From Pleionea sp. CnH1-48 (lineage in GTDB: Bacteria > Pseudomonadota > Gammaproteobacteria > Enterobacterales > Kangiellaceae): DNA of 64,000 nt. The notes under the pieces were generated by a model. That model had not been told where the DNA came from. It did no database searches and worked only from the letters and a program-made list of their open reading frames with translations. The stretch is from positions 248,001 through 312,000 of the forward strand of contig NZ_JAMXSB010000001.1 in assembly GCF_024124665.1 (NCBI RefSeq). The letters are read 5' to 3'. Made by a program: the position numbers and the translations under genes. Shown here piece after piece: positions 63,936 to 64,000 of this stretch; within the stretch, counting starts at the first letter, position 1; the number at the start of each line of letters is the position of its first letter.

Positions 63936-64000
63936 AAAGAAAACAAACATCAGGGGCAACATCAATAAGCTTTCGCATGAATGAAAACTTATAAGAAAGT

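Noticed and set aside
1-64000. CRISPR array, tRNA/rRNA genes, prophage or IS element
   Set aside because: No regularly spaced repeat, tRNA-like cloverleaf, transposase, integrase or phage structural gene was noticed while reading; subtle cases could be missed without a scan.

Overview
The window is a continuous chromosomal stretch of a Gram-negative, probably marine gammaproteobacterium with moderate GC. The evidence is the gene set: rsxABCDGE, fabA-fabB, purM-purN beside DUF2066/hda, sthA, a fagA-fumC pair behind a Fur box, TorF-type porin, lpxH, and outer-membrane lipoproteins. Shewanella-like and Kangiella/Pleionea-like relatives would fit, but I cannot place the genus. I saw no tRNA, rRNA, IS element or CRISPR array.

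Layout. 0-5.2 kb: end of an HDOD protein, a secreted propeller protein, a pentapeptide-repeat/class III cyclase fusion, speE and an AIM24-family protein. 5.2-8.1 kb: an accessory pair that looks like a type III secretion chaperone and its large cargo, with a possible Fur box upstream and no secretion apparatus nearby. 8.1-10 kb: aguB and aguA, which with speE give a route from agmatine to spermidine. 10.2-18.7 kb: housekeeping genes (AhpD-like, hda, AI-2E-type permease, CDP-alcohol transferase, DUF2066, a PstS/OmpA fusion, purM-purN-DUF3108). 18.8-27 kb: signalling and secreted proteins (STAS-like protein, diguanylate cyclase, Hanks-type kinase with TPRs, FHA/AraC regulator, large RTX-like secreted protein). 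27.2-34.7 kb: iron-regulated fagA-fumC, sthA, dcd, apbC/mrp, metG. 34.7-40.5 kb: rsxABCDG-E electron-transfer complex.

40.6-43.8 kb holds the most striking system: a stand-alone tetrapyrrole-methylase-fold enzyme closely resembling split-borosin alpha-N-methyltransferases (SonM type), followed by a 71-residue protein with the helical leader architecture of split-borosin precursors (SonA type). Downstream lies a TPR sensor-kinase-like protein whose phosphoacceptor histidine position is arginine. 44-55.5 kb is a signalling-rich accessory region: a gene-poor kilobase with hairpins, a 1356-residue hybrid two-component regulator, a cytoplasmic hybrid kinase with HPt, a response regulator with an unrecognised output region, and two small lipoproteins. 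55.6-64 kb returns to core genes (fabB, fabA, porin, cysS, ppiB, lpxH) and ends with an ArsR/SRPBCC/membrane-protein operon behind a perfect 12-bp inverted repeat.

A short palindromic intergenic repeat with ATACCC/GGGTAT ends recurs at 18.86, 39.70 and 41.76 kb, with a degenerate form at 10.65 kb. One copy splits the rsx operon between rsxG and rsxE. Another sits just after the borosin precursor.
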